This document shows, in pieces, positions 47,788 through 60,135 of a stretch of DNA of 64,000 nt. Position 1 is the first letter of the stretch. Each line of letters starts with the position of its first letter. This stretch comes from Rostrohypoxylon terebratum (taxonomy: Eukaryota; Ascomycota; Sordariomycetes; Xylariales; Hypoxylaceae). The stretch is from assembly GCA_022497145.1 (NCBI GenBank), contig MU385903.1, forward strand, positions 176,691-240,690. The letters are read 5' to 3'. The notes below the pieces were generated by a model. It saw only the letters and a list, made by a program, of their open reading frames with translations. It was not told the DNA's origin and did not search any database. Position numbers and translations under genes: made by a program.

Positions 47788-48714
47788 CTTGCCTTAAAAT
47801 CTACCGCTCTACAGCTCTACTACATATGCCTCCGCTCTATTCCGCTCTGAAAGAAAGAAAGAAAAAACAGCACAAAACCAAAAGTCGTTCCCGCGACTCG
47901 AAAATACGCAGCTTCAGAAAACACGAGATCTACCTAGTAGAGTAGGTAGTATATAATAGTAGTACTATTAATAAGTAACCTAACCTTAGGCATTTCCTAA
48001 TCGCCCAATGGATATCGGCAATTGCTTAACACCTAACCAAGAAAAACAGGGGCTAAACTCCATATACTACCTTGACATCATCAGACTAAAAGGGGCATCG
48101 CCCAAGGCACCTGCCGCCCCCCAACGTTGCATTGACAGCGCCTGTATTAGGTATAACCTGCGCCGGCTACAGGGCTCCTACAGCACGGTCCGGTGCCGCC
48201 GAAACTGCCCAGGTGGTCTAAGGCGACGCTGGCGCAGGTCGTCAGCTACTCAAAACTCCATGCTGTTTCACCCAAAGAGGTAGCAAGATTGCTCATCTCC
48301 CCGTCTTGATAAGCGAGTGATATACATATAGGTAGTAGGGATTTTAATATTTATGTATTAGCTATCTCTTTTCCCGTATTCAATAGCTATTCCCTACCTA
48401 CTTTGTGATATATAGGCAAGTATTCAGGATTCAGTGTATCCACAATGGCAGCACACGCCCAGCGCCAGAGTTGCTGGACGAAAAAAAAATACAACCAGCC
48501 TTGACCAAAATCATTACTAATAAGTTCATTGCGGCCTTCATCATTGTAGGCAAATCGAGGTAGTTTTTTTTGTTATGTACCCATTGGCCCATACTCCTGT
48601 TTCCTAAGGGTATCTCAAGTATAACCGACCTCACCAACTTACATCGCATTCTCTCTTGAGCCTCCTTTTTTTTTGGTCGTATACCTGCCACTTCCCTGCG
48701 CCGACAACTTATGC
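47788..48714. other. Intergenic spacer
   Basis: Promoter side of the DUF7053-like gene and 3' side of med14. It has a CTACCTAGTAGAGTAGGTAG motif (47931-47950) and T-rich runs. The ORFs 47649-47945, 48008-48283 and 48431-48691 have no family signal. Confidence 0.6.
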
Positions 48715-51700
48715 CTAATCATCCAGAACCACCACTTGCCCTGCCTGTGGTCGAGCCCTGCTAGTCGCCATTGACTTATGATACATGGCCTGAGCTTGGC
48801 TTCTTGGTTGCGCCTGCGGCTTAGGCTGATTCTGTTTTACAATCGTTGGCGATTGCATAGCAAGTCGACGTATCGCTTCGTCGACGGCTTTGATCAACTC
48901 CCCGACCCGATGGTCCGTCTTACTGGCGGCCGAGTCGCCTAGGGACCTCCACGTCCTGCCGTCACTGTTGTAAACCTTCTCAAGCACTTGCTTGAACTCG
49001 TCGTCCGGTTTCGCTATCTTGCCCGGTTCTACCCGAGTTAATTCCCACTCGAGACCCTCGCGGCGATTTTGAAGTCGAATTTGTAGCGTCAGACGTCGCG
49101 AGATCTGGGGGCTTCTGTTCGAGCCGGGAAGATGGTATCGGATATTGAACCAGTCTAGGTGTGCTGCGAATATCTCGACACGGCCTCGGTTATTTATTGC
49201 GAGGTCGTCCCAAGCAAGCTCGACCGAGTCCAGAGCACGGTGGACGGGTAGCGTGCTTGACAAGTAAAATGGTAGTTTTCCGCAGCGAAGGTTTGAGTTG
49301 ATGAGGTGCCGGAAATGGTCGAGAGCGCGTGACTGTGGATTGCCTCGGTTGAGTGCAAGATTGATTTTCTCTCGACCTAATTCCAGCGTCGCCTTACAAC
49401 GATCGTTGCGTGGTTCGATTGCATTGACACCACTCGACTTCTGTCGATCGGAATATGTAATCACAACCTTGTTGAGTGTGATTTCTTCGCACTGGATATC
49501 CCTATCGCTTCGCCGTATTGCGTCTATGCAATCTGCCAGTTTGTCGATAGCTTCCAGTCGGTTTGTAAGTGTGTCTAATATCGTGCTGCCGATCTTCGTT
49601 TCTAAGCGAAGCGCGAAAACCCCGATAGCCTTATTAAATGCCACATCACGTTCGACGTGACCCTTCAGAAGCCCGAACCTATCAGGGTTGGATACCTTGA
49701 TCCGGGCATCTAAAGATACTCCCAGCAATTCCTTCTGCTGTCCTATGCTTCCTCCGCCCTCATTAGTGTCGGATTTCTCGCCACTTGATATTTGCAGACG
49801 TCTAGGCAAAGTATGTACACCCCTAAAAGTAATTTCCACGAAGTTATGCGCCCAACGTGCAATTCGTTTGTCCGATTCACCTGAGTGAGGTTGTCTTAAG
49901 ATATCGGAAAGTCTGATGAAGATGGAAGGGACCTTCATATTCGCAGGGAGAGAGTAATTGACCCCAGAGCGTGAGGCTTGCTTTATCCGTCGCTTGTGTA
50001 GAGCTTTGAGATCTGTTTGGTGCGCGATCATAGCGGCAGTGAATATGGTTAAATTAGTGAAAAATTTGTCTTCAAGATTTGGTGCAGAAGAGCTAAGGGG
50101 TAATTTGGTATTTGATGCAATTCGGTTCTCTCCGTTCGGATGAGTATTGCTATTGTTACTTTGTTAGGCATGGCTCAGAAGGGATCGGACTCGAAACTTA
50201 CATTTCCATCAAATACCATGTGTCCCCGCCCAAGCTCAGGTTCACCATCAAATGCCACGGGTCTGGCCAACCACGCCGCTTCAGCCATAGAAATTGACCC
50301 GATTCACGTCCGGTCAAGACTTCTTTCACTATTTCTGGTTTTACGGGTCCTTTACAGACGCTCCAGCCTGTGCTTTTCCCGCGTCGCATGATTTCTTCGA
50401 CCACGTGATGACACCTCAGATTCTCAAGGCAAAGAGGGCCATCCTCAATAGGATTTTTTAATACGTAGTTTAGCCTTTGCTCTCCCTTCCAAGTCACGGG
50501 GGTCTGAGGCTTCATCGAGAACATTCCAGAGGTAGAATTGATACCAACAGTCAGGTAATGGCTGTGACTTAATTGCATCTTGAGCGTTGGTTGCATCAAT
50601 TGATCGGTAGGAATATCCAAGACGAGGCCGGCCTCCCTCTTAGTGAACCGTCCGTTTGTTTTCAGTTTAGAGTGGATCGAAGTGAGAATATATTCGACAT
50701 GTTTAGTAATGACGCGAAGTAAGAGGTCCTCCGTAGATATGTTGGCGTCGTCAAGTGGGATATCGAACTCCTTAACTTCTCGATTGTCTCTAAACCAACG
50801 TAACATGAGATGGCTTGTCGATTCTGGGTCCTCAATGCCATTCGTTTTCTTGCCGCTGTGAACGCCTAGAATAATCCAGCTCTTTGGGCCGTCTGGCTGA
50901 TAATGACCGACCCAATATTGTATGGACATTGCTCGATGGAGTCTCTCTACCTTGAGCATATCAACCCAACGGCCCTTGCCCATCTCGAAGGCCTGGCGGT
51001 AGTATTCGGAAATCTTCTGGGTCAGTACATATTCATGGAGGAATTTATAGCACCCGAGTAGTCCGTCTTTCTCCAGAATTTCGTTGACCTTGCCTTCCAA
51101 GTACATTCTCAACACGTCCGAGAATTCGGCCGGCGCAGGGGTAAAGTCAAAGCGGAAGTCAATGAACCAGAATTGCTTGTCAAAATCCTCGTCAGCTATC
51201 GTAAGATCGACCTCGAACTCGCCGGGAACCTTGAAGGTAACGCGACCAGAATTGATAACGTAATTCTGGAAGTGGTGGGGGAGGTTGTCGTATTCCTCCA
51301 AGTTGAGTCGGATCGAAAGCAGCGTATTCAAGTTTTCGATCCATTGCAACTTGTCTCGAGAAGATAAGGGGGGTACTTCGAGGTAGTTGAGATCCGGCAT
51401 CCAGGGAGCGGCACCAGTCGAAAGTGTGTGAAGAGCGGTACGAAGATCGGGGTTAGGGAGGCGTGCTTGCGCTAGAGAAAATTTGGTAGATGCTAGAGTA
51501 TCGATGGTGTTGAAATAATGCAACTTCTGGCTGTGCAAAAAGTTGAAGAGATCAATGAGCTTGCTGACGTTATGAGCGTTCCTGCTCCATCTCGCAATCA
51601 CCGCAGCCTTCACCCATTCGGCATGTGTGTCCTGGGCGAAATTCAGCAACCTAACCTTCTTGTTGATATTATCGGGTGAGTTATCATCCACAGCACTGCT

Positions 51701-52090
51701 AACGTGTCCCGAATTGCCATTCGTAGCAGCGGTCGACAATGGCATCTTAGCCAAGGCGACAATCTCTTCTACTAGTCGGTTGTGGGTTTTCTGCGCGAGG
51801 CGCGCGAGAATGGTTCCTAAAGGAACATATCCTTCTGTAATGTGTCTGATCTCGTCGGGGAGATCATTCATACGCGATGCATTTTGTGTTTGCGCTACTA
51901 CCGCGCCGTCGGCATTTCCGCCGCCATTTACCATGTTATTCACCCCATTACTATTTCCAGCTCCAGCGAGATTCCCGTTCAAATGAGGTGCTGGGTTACC
52001 ATTACCGTTGACGAACTGGCCGTGATCTCTGTCGTGGTTTGTGGCTAGCGGTGCCCGGACGCCGTTCTCCATCATGACGACACCAGGCAT
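48715..52090 (-). CDS. med14: Mediator complex subunit 14
   Basis: MED14 (yeast RGR1) is the scaffold connecting head, middle and tail of the nuclear Mediator coactivator. Minus-strand exons are 52090-50202 and 50149-48715, giving 1107 aa; the 52-nt intron (GTAAGT...TAG) joins GGDTWYLMEI to NTHPNGENRIAS in phase. The start MPGVVMMENGVRAP is followed by an Asn/Gly-rich linker and the family signature MNDLPDEIRHITEGYVPLGT with LARLAQKTHNRLVEEI. The ATG at 52093 would add one Met. After the conserved N-terminal domain come long helical and beta-rich stretches (GKGRWVDMLKVERLHRAMSI; SWIILGVHSGKK). The last 50 residues are Gln/Arg-rich (QPKPQAQPRSQAQAM). An upstream ATG at 52211 was considered and not used. 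Confidence 0.95.
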
Positions 52091-55000
52091 CATATGCCTC
52101 AAACCCCCTTCCGCCGGCGCGGCGCGAGACTTGAGTTAGGCTCACCAAAGCGTCTGGAATATCGGTCGACAGGAACGAGGGAGACGCAGGTGCGACGATG
52201 CTCTGAGGCATGTGAATTATAGGCTGAAAGTTGGTCGGCGAGATTTCTTTTGGGACTCTTCCGATGCAGTTTGGCTCTGGTCCAGATGTTTTGGTCGTGA
52301 TTTGGTATGGTTCGCACGGTGCTCGGTTTTTTTTCTTTAGGTTGTAATCGTTGGATGAAGAAGGTCGAGGGATGCGAATGAGGATGTGAGGAAGATTAGA
52401 GTAATGCCTCTTCTGTTTTTTTCTTCAAGTTGTCAATGAATGGCATTTAATACAAGTCAAAGAAGTATGCGCAAAGTAATGGCGGGTGTTGTATGCAACA
52501 TAAAGAGAAGGACGAGACGCGATGCTGAGGAAAAAAAGTCACAGGTACAAAGAATGGCGAGAGGTGGAATGAGTTCAGGCATACTAGGTAGTAGTAGGAG
52601 TTAGTAGGTAGAGAAAATCATCGAGGCAAGGCAAAGGTAAGGCGGGTACGGATGACGGACAGAACAACAAGCGACCGGCTCCTTCTTCTTGCCTGAATAC
52701 CTCTTGGCGTGACCTGGACGACCTGCACCCTGCTTTGGACCTGCTGGACCTACTAGACGGGCTGCTAACGTTTCCAAGCTGCCTCCTCCGTGTAATTGCG
52801 CTAAATGTACTTGTACCTAATCATACGCTACTAGTAGGTAGAGTTGCACACTTTAGTGTACGAAGTATGTACATACATCCATATTAGCTAAACTTTTTTC
52901 AAAAATATGACAGGGATAGGTTGAAAGTTTACACAGTAGAACCAATCTGAGCTTGTCGTCGATAAGTAACATTTAATACTAGAACACTCAGAAAGCAATG
53001 GACACACTAGCCACATTTAGCACCACTCTACCTTCCTACTTTAGCACGAGCAGCCACGATCAAGTCCAAACCAGCGGGTACAGATGTATTGTACATTACT
53101 AGGTACCTACCTACTACAATGTATTGTACAATACATAAGTACTTCTACAGTTCTACTAAATAAAACCGGAGCGCCTGCATCATTCAGGACTCAAGGCTCA
53201 ATCTCTCCAATCTCTCGATCTGTCAATGCAATCCTGCAATTCTGCAATTCTTTCCGTGATCCCTACAGTACCTACTTATTTTCTGTCCACCACCTCACTA
53301 TACATGCACAGTAGCAAGCATGCCGCATGCCGCATGCCGCATTCTGTTTGTCGGTTTGTCGGTTTGTCTGATGAACACGTAGTTGGGGGTAGTGACTCAC
53401 TTGAATCAACCATCCACGATACAGGGAAACGATTTTGGGCAAGTCAGACTATCGAATTCATCTCCATCCATGTTATCCATGTAATTACCTATACCACGTA
53501 CCTACGAAATCCGATATCTTGCATACCTGCTAGGTAGTCTTTCATCCTACCCTTTGAACTCTATCACCTCTACCACCTCTATCACCCGTACACCTACTAT
53601 CCAGAATACGTACTATATGTGAGATGTGAGATGGCAGGCAACCCACTCTCCTTATCGCTACACAGTGGTCTGGCAGTCTGGCCGACCAACCGAGACGGCT
53701 CTCGGGTAGCCTATAGGAATACTCCCGCAACTGAGAATCGCTACATACCTACAGCATAATGGAAGACCGACTTCTCGATCTTGACGATTTTCTCCTCTTC
53801 TCTTTACAAGTGTGATGCCTGTACCTACCTGTCAGCTAGAAACGTCGATTATCCCTACAACAACCTCATGCACGTCTAAGATGGATTTATTCCAAAACCT
53901 CGCATATTCTTCCTCTAACACGCCGTCGCTTAGCTTACGTACTTTCGCATACCTTAGTCCTCTACCCACGCAATGGATGAAATACGGTAGGGAAAATAGC
54001 TCCCGCGACTCACAAATTCCTACTAAGTACCTAGGTCCTACTGAGCTAATTGAGATATATCCGATGGCTATACGAAGTAAGCGTCGATTAATCACTTAAC
54101 GCTTGCGGTAGGTAATTATCATAACAGCCTGGGCACGAGGAATCATACAGCTTGGGTGGTATTATATGGCTAACATGGGTCTATTTACATACTTATAAAA
54201 GGAGGTAGACATTGTGATTGGAGATGGCTGCGCTACCTTAGCTGACCTTGGTTTACCTCCACTAAGGAAATATATACAGTTCTACCAAGTTGGCAACACA
54301 ATGCTTATATTAAGAGGCATATCCCACACAACCTCAACCGCTATAGCATATGATTGGTCGGGTAACGATGTCGACCATCTATACAATGCCGGCACCTACC
54401 TAACCTAGTACTATGTACCTGGGTAAGCACTTACCGTTCCGGGTGGGGCCGCCAGCGAGCCAAATGCATTTAAGCATACAAGATTACCTATTCAGATACT
54501 AAGAAGCTTAAAGTGTATATCGAAAGTCCTAGAAAAGTGAGAAACTCTTTTCATATACGCCGATATAACTCAAAGGGATCGAAACGTCCGGGTCTTGTTG
54601 TTTGCTCAAATCCCTATATACCTACCTAGTAGGTACCTAATCATGAGTACGCTGCCGGGTACGGGGTACCTATATGATATATACGCGCCTATCGCGAGCC
54701 TATCTCACTCAGCTTAGCTTACGTTATACTTCTACAGCTATTCAATAAAGGAACCATGCCTCGAGTGCAGCTCAGGCTCTAGCTACCTTATGTCTTCCTT
54801 TATTAAAAAATCCAAAATGAGATGTCTATCCATTGACACTAGACAGCTATGAAATAGAGAGAACGGGTGAGCTACGTATAGATAGCTCAAAAATCATAGG
54901 TGAGTTAGAAGGAAATATTGACAAATGATGTCACATGGCGATGACGTATAGCTGTTAAGCTCAACACAAAGGAATAAAGAAGATGATAACCGACAACTTA

Positions 55001-55472
55001 CCCATATGAAACTAAGCAAAACGAGATCTGACTAAAGCTAAGTCATGTTATAACTATGAAGACTGATTATATCGACTCACATCTAGGCATTTCTGGACGA
55101 AGATCTCATTCTACTGATAATGGCTTTTCAAAACTACATTAATCTACTCTTCAACATAACTTTCTTCAAAAATTTGGAAATTTTCTTGCAAGAGACAATA
55201 AAGGTGCTGTTTCGTTGATGATGGAAGCCCCCAGAAAGCGGTATTTCCAACTCAAGATATATAACAAATAGACTTGCAACCCCCCCTTTAACATAATGAC
55301 TGCAATAACATAAGATTTAGACCAAGATAACCTCGTCCAGGCGCAAAAAGCCCTCTCGCTATACATCATATTCACTTAGACCTAGTAAACCCCTAGCTCA
55401 TAGTCTCCTAAGGAAGTGACCTGTATCAAGTTAGTAATAACCTTGGAACTCCACCACATCCTCACTGTAACA
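52091..55472. other. 3.4-kb spacer with minisatellites
   Basis: Promoter side of med14 followed by gene-free DNA. It holds GCATGCC (53318-53343) and TTTGTCGG (53347-53370) short arrays, a repeated ATGTATTGTACA element (53083 and 53119) and several TACCTAGGT-type motifs (54028, 54620-54645). The ORFs 53226-53537, 53812-54099 and 54214-54408 are not convincing. Confidence 0.55.
53318..53370. repeat. Adjacent GCATGCC and TTTGTCGG arrays
   Basis: Three copies of GCATGCC (53318-53338, with a partial fourth) abut three copies of TTTGTCGG/TTTGTCTG (53347-53370). Confidence 0.85.
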
Positions 55473-55781
55473 ATGAAAACTCCGTCGTCAGACGCACCAA
55501 CAACGCCTCCTACGTCACACACAGAGAAGGAGTCAGATGACAGCAAAACCCTCAGCCCATTCGAACTCCTGGGCGCCGAAGTAAACAAAAGGTACCAAGC
55601 CCCCGATTGCGGGACCTATGGAAATGTTACCGGCACCATGAGCGACGGGATGCTAAAGGCCAACTTCTCGTCCGTCGCGCGGGTGCGAAAACTCTTTATC
55701 CGGGGACTGAACAGCCGGGCTGACATGAATGAGATCCGGGGATGGAAGCAAGATAGACAATATTTCAGGCCGCGAACATGA
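55473..55781 (+). CDS. Small hypothetical protein, doubtful
   Basis: An open frame of 102 codons from ATG 55473 (an upstream in-frame ATG lies at 55416). The product starts MKTPSSDAPTTPPTSHTEKE, then KTLSPFELLGAEVNKRYQAP and VARVRKLFIRGLNSRADMNE. The composition is protein-like and not repeat-derived, and the frame is the only long one on this strand locally. No family was recognised, and there is no splice or promoter evidence. It could be an exon of a longer gene or a chance ORF. Confidence 0.35.
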   Translation: MKTPSSDAPTTPPTSHTEKESDDSKTLSPFELLGAEVNKRYQAPDCGTYGNVTGTMSDGMLKANFSSVARVRKLFIRGLNSRADMNEIRGWKQDRQYFRPRT

Positions 55782-56000
55782 AGCCTTTATCCCTATACCG
55801 GAGACCTTACCTCTAGGCAACCTCCATACTCGTGATTTCACTCCCGGCAAAACACATTCGTGAATATATTGGTCATATGTGATCAAATGTAATATTTTAA
55901 TGGTGTAGCCCAACGCGGGCGATCCATATACAGCGTACCTAGTCAGACACACCTCGCCCGGCGAATAAACCGCATCCCAAGTATCTAATCGTCCAAGACT

Positions 56001-59000
56001 CTACACGGCCTGACTGTACCCGCCCAACCGCCTGCGCCCGTATTTGTACCATTTCCTGACCTCGTCAGCCCAGAACACCGAGCTCGTCAACGCGACTAAT
56101 CTGATAAGATCGAACAGCCCCAGCGCCTCTGTCTGAAACACCTCTTGGAGCCACGGGAAGTAGATGACGAGTAATTGACCGGCCAAGCTCAGCGCCACCG
56201 CCCAATTGAATAATTTGTTGGAGAACAAGCCCACCTCGCCCCTGAATACGGACTTGCTCTCTGAACGACACGTCAACGCGTTGAACATGTCGAACAGTAC
56301 GAAACAGGTGAAAGTCATCGTCGTGTCGCGCCGAGAGACTTCACCATCTAGCATCTCATGAGTGTATACGACCATTGTACCTGCCATGATGATCGCGGCC
56401 GAGGTTAAAACACGTTGTAGTAAGGCTCTCGTAAGTACCGGCTCGCTTCGGGAACGTGGCGGCCGTGACATCACATCCGGGTCAACCTTTTCCACACCTA
56501 GAGATTGAGCGGGAGGACCATCCATGATAATATCTACGAAATCAAGGTTAGTCACACGAGTATTACATAATAGAATGCGCTGCTTACTAATCCAGAGAAT
56601 CTGCATGGCGTTCAGGGGGGTTCTGAAACCCAGGCAGGTGCAGAGGAAGACCAGGGCTAAACTAGCTACGCTGGTGCTGAGCTGGAACGTGATGAAATTT
56701 TGGATGTTGTTAAATATGCCCTTGCCTTCTTCGATGGCGTGAAGGATCGTAGAAAAGTCGTCGTCTGTTAGAATCATGTCTGAAGCTTCTTTGGCAACGT
56801 CTGTCCCATGTAAACCCATAGAAATACCGATATCAGCCTTTTTCAATGCCGGTGCATCATTGACTCCATCTCCGGTCATGGCAACTATATCGCCGCGGGA
56901 CTGAAGTGCTCGAATAATTTTCATTTTGTGATCCGGGTTCGTTCGTGCGAAAATGGTCGTGGTGTGCATTGCGGTTGCAAGGTCGCTTTCGCTCATTGCA
57001 TCGAGCTCATCACCGGTGAGGACAGGTTTGACTGCGCTCTGGCTTGATGAGTGCTCACGGGGCGTGGCGATTTGCATACCAAGTTCCCTTCCAATGGCCA
57101 AAGCTGTGGTTGGAGAGTCTCCAGTAATCATTATGACCCTAACCCCACCTCGCATCAATTTTCGAATGGAGCGAGAAACTCCAGGGCGTGGGGGATCACT
57201 CATCCCTACGAGCCCTGCAAAAATCAACCCTTTATACAAATCCTCATGTTGAGGGAGTGGACTTTGACTCCCATCTGCACTTAAGGGTGTGTTGCTCCTG
57301 GTAGATGTATGTCGTCTAGATTTGGCAACGGGTCCACTGGCAAAAGCCAAGACCCTAAGCCCCTTTTCGGCCATTCTCTCAGCTGCTTGTAGTGCTTCTT
57401 GACGTCGAACAGAGTCAATGATGACCTCGCGGCCATCAGCTGTGAGATAAGTGTCGCAAGCATCGAGCACTCTGTCTATGGCGCCCTTCATATAGGCATA
57501 TTCCTTGTCGCTATTCCCAGGTTGTGCACCGATCACTACGCCCATCCATTTCCTTTCGGAGCTAAAAGGAGTCTCGGCCGTTCGAGGTCCAATAGAATCC
57601 CTCACGTCGTGTTCCTTAAACCGATCGAGTAAATCAAGCATTGCAACATCAGTTGGCTGTCCAACCCATCGCGTGTACGGCGCAAAATCTCTACCTTGAG
57701 AATCTGGCAGCGCCCCTTTAGCGGAATGAACCAGCCGTCCGTTATTCGCAATATTACCAATGCGCAATATTCTGAGTGCCGCGGTGTCGGGGGTCTTCTC
57801 CGTTGCCTCGTCGTCCGAATCAACGTCAATTGGTTCCTTCGATCCAAAGTACCACATCTTCGCCGTTGTCATATGATTCATAGTGAGCGTTCCCGTCTTG
57901 TCGGAGCAGACGACGTTTACGGAGCCCAACGCCTCGACGCTAGGCATCTTTCGAACAATGGAGTTGTGCTTGGCCATACGATGAACGCCGAGGGCCAAGG
58001 TAACCGTCACAATAATGGGTAACCCTTCAGGGATTGCCGCAACAGCAAGTGAGATAGATATAGTAAATATCTCGAGAAGTTTTTTGCCTTGAAGCAAGCC
58101 AACTAGAGATATGAGGGCGATTATACCAAATGAGATTTGGCTGAGCTGCTGCCCCAGATGGTCCATATTTACTTGAAGGGGCGAACGCGGGCTTTCGGTT
58201 CCCGAAACGCTCGTGGCAATCGTACCAAAATGGGTATTACCACCAGTAGCGAAAACGATCCCTTGTCCGTGCCCAGATTTGACCAGAGTTCCCATATATG
58301 CAATGTTATTGATCCCGCGATTGCGCGCATCTTCTTTAGGCTGACCATTATACGAAGGTGGAGATAAAACAGAGGGGCTAGGGAGGCGTAATGCGGATTG
58401 ATCGTAGGCGGAGGGCGTGCTGCGAAGTCGTGCATCGGCAGTCATTCTCAATGGCTCATTCTCCCCAGTGAGATTTGATGCGTCGATGGTCAGATCGGTG
58501 GCTTTTGTGATACGGATATCGGCCGGGATTCGATCACCCGTCGTAAATAAGACCAAATCTCCAGGTACTAGCTGAGCTGCCATGACTTTTGACGATGTGG
58601 CTTCCATCAATTCTTCATCTGGGGTCTCGGAGCCGGTCGAGGGTGCCTTTTCATCTGGGTCGCTCAGAGCTGGGGGCCACGCTGCGCTTTTAGGACCAGC
58701 AGGAGGTCGGGTAGATTGCGCCCTAACTAAGTGTGCGTGGTTTGGGACCAGGTGGTTAAGAGCTTCGATGGACTTTTCGGATCGATATTCTTGTACAAAA
58801 CCGACGGTGACGACTATTGTCACTGCGATTGTGATACTGACGGCATCGTCCATATTGCCTACGAAGATGGAGAGGAAGGCGGAAACAAGGAGTAATATGA
58901 TCAAGGGTTCTCGGAATTGCATTATGAATCGCAGCCATAATGGGTCTGGAGGTTCGTGAGGGATCTCGTTTGGGCCAAAGTCTCGCAGTCGAGAAAGGGC

Positions 59001-59374
59001 TTCGGTGGGTGTGAGGCCGTGGGTCAAGGAGGTTTGGAGCTGAGCTGCCGTCTCGGCTGGAGTGAGGGATGAATAGCCGTCTGCCACAGACTATATAATA
59101 TTGGATTGCATTAGTTATGTATACTTACTTGGTAGAATACCTGAAATATCTAAAATGATTGGTTTTTTTAATTGAGAGACAAGAATGAGTATCTTACCCG
59201 CGACTGAGCTGATGTTGTGCGGACATGGCCTGACTGTCTAGAGGTAGACCGCGCTCGCTCCAAGAGTTCCTCTCCATCTTCATGATAATCCCGATCTACA
59301 CCATTAATTCTAGGGACCGCTAATGGAAGCAATGAATCGCCGTTGCTCTCGCGATCGCGCCATGGCCATGGCAT
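56001..59374 (-). CDS. pmr1: Golgi Ca2+/Mn2+ P-type ATPase (SPCA)
   Basis: PMR1 pumps Ca2+ and Mn2+ into the Golgi, supporting glycosylation and secretion. Minus-strand exons are 59374-59198, 59090-56588 and 56533-56001, giving 1070 aa. Order of marks: cytosolic N-terminus; LTPTEALSRLRDFGPNEI; transmembrane pair ending ITIAVTIVVTVGFVQEYRSEKSIEAL; actuator LTGENEP; membrane motif AAIPEGLPIIVTVTLALG; phosphorylation site CSDKTGTLTMN; MTGDGVNDAPALKKADIGISMG; and [21 protein letters not shown], which is split by the 54-nt intron 56534-56587. An Asp/Ser-rich insert near 58590-58720 enlarges the actuator domain relative to yeast. The start at 59374 (MPWPWRDRESNGD) follows from the GTAAGA donor at 59197; an in-frame ATG lies further upstream at 59434. 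The 54-nt intron has no stop, so retention would leave the frame open but would disrupt TM6. Confidence 0.95.
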
Positions 59375-59484
59375 CTTGGGAAGGAATGGACGGACCGAAG
59401 CACATGAACGCAAGGCCGCATGGGGGAGAATCAAGTTACATCAACGACAAGGTCGGCGCGTGAGAATTGGGGACCGAGGATTAT

Positions 59485-59538
59485 ACAACAAATACAACAA
59501 ATGCAACAAATGTACCTAATGTACCTGATGTACCTGAT
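59485..59538. repeat. Six-unit 9-bp minisatellite
   Basis: Units in order: two ACAACAAAT, one GCAACAAAT, one GTACCTAAT and two GTACCTGAT. The stepwise change between neighbouring units suggests local duplication with divergence. Confidence 0.9.
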
Positions 59539-59737
59539 GAAATGCTTGTTGAATTATGAAACAGTGAAAAAATGCATATTAAAAAGAAGCTGAACAAGCT
59601 GACAAGCTAGACTTGAATCTTGAAATTTGAATATAGTGACTTGTTGGCAACGTTTTAAAAGTTGTCTAAAAGTTCCAGAGTTGTTCTAAAGTTGCTCTAA
59701 AAGTTTTGGCCAAACCAAATGCGCATCTGGAAGACGT

Positions 59738-59761
59738 GGAACCGTGGAACCGTGGAACCCC
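59738..59761. repeat. GTGGAACC tandem repeat (three copies)
   Basis: Three perfect 8-bp copies in the pmr1 upstream region. Confidence 0.95.
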
Positions 59762-60135
59762 GAGAATAGGGTTTCTTCCACTTATTCCATTATACCCTCG
59801 AATAAGCTTACATGCATTTAGCCAAAATTGAACAGAAGTACTTGAGTACCTCTAGAGCTGTTCAAAATGTGTATAAATATTTATTTCATGTATAGGTAAC
59901 TTCCGATATACTTCACAATTGTCATTAATAATATGGTTACACATGTGGCTGAACACCGGATTTCCCCTCTGGAAGGCGTCATTAATAAGTCATTAACACA
60001 CTACTCACAACCTCGGAACGTGAGGGGAATTCTATCCTCTCAACCTCTTTCTTGTGTCGTTTGTATCTCATCTAGATAGACCAATATGACATCTTTAACC
60101 CCCTTTATCTAGCTACATTGGAAGAAAAATAGGTC

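Larger units (their letters stand above)
59375..60135. other. Spacer with minisatellites
   Basis: Promoter side of pmr1. It contains the 9-bp repeat array (59485-59538), CTAAAAGTT-like repeats (about 59650-59705) and a GTGGAACC triplicate (59738-59761). No gene was recognised. Confidence 0.6.

Noticed and set aside
52146..52211. Upstream ATG exon for MED14 ending in a GTGAGC donor
   Set aside because: No acceptor upstream of the MPGVVMMENG start is in phase; the usual fungal MED14 start at 52090 needs no extra exon.
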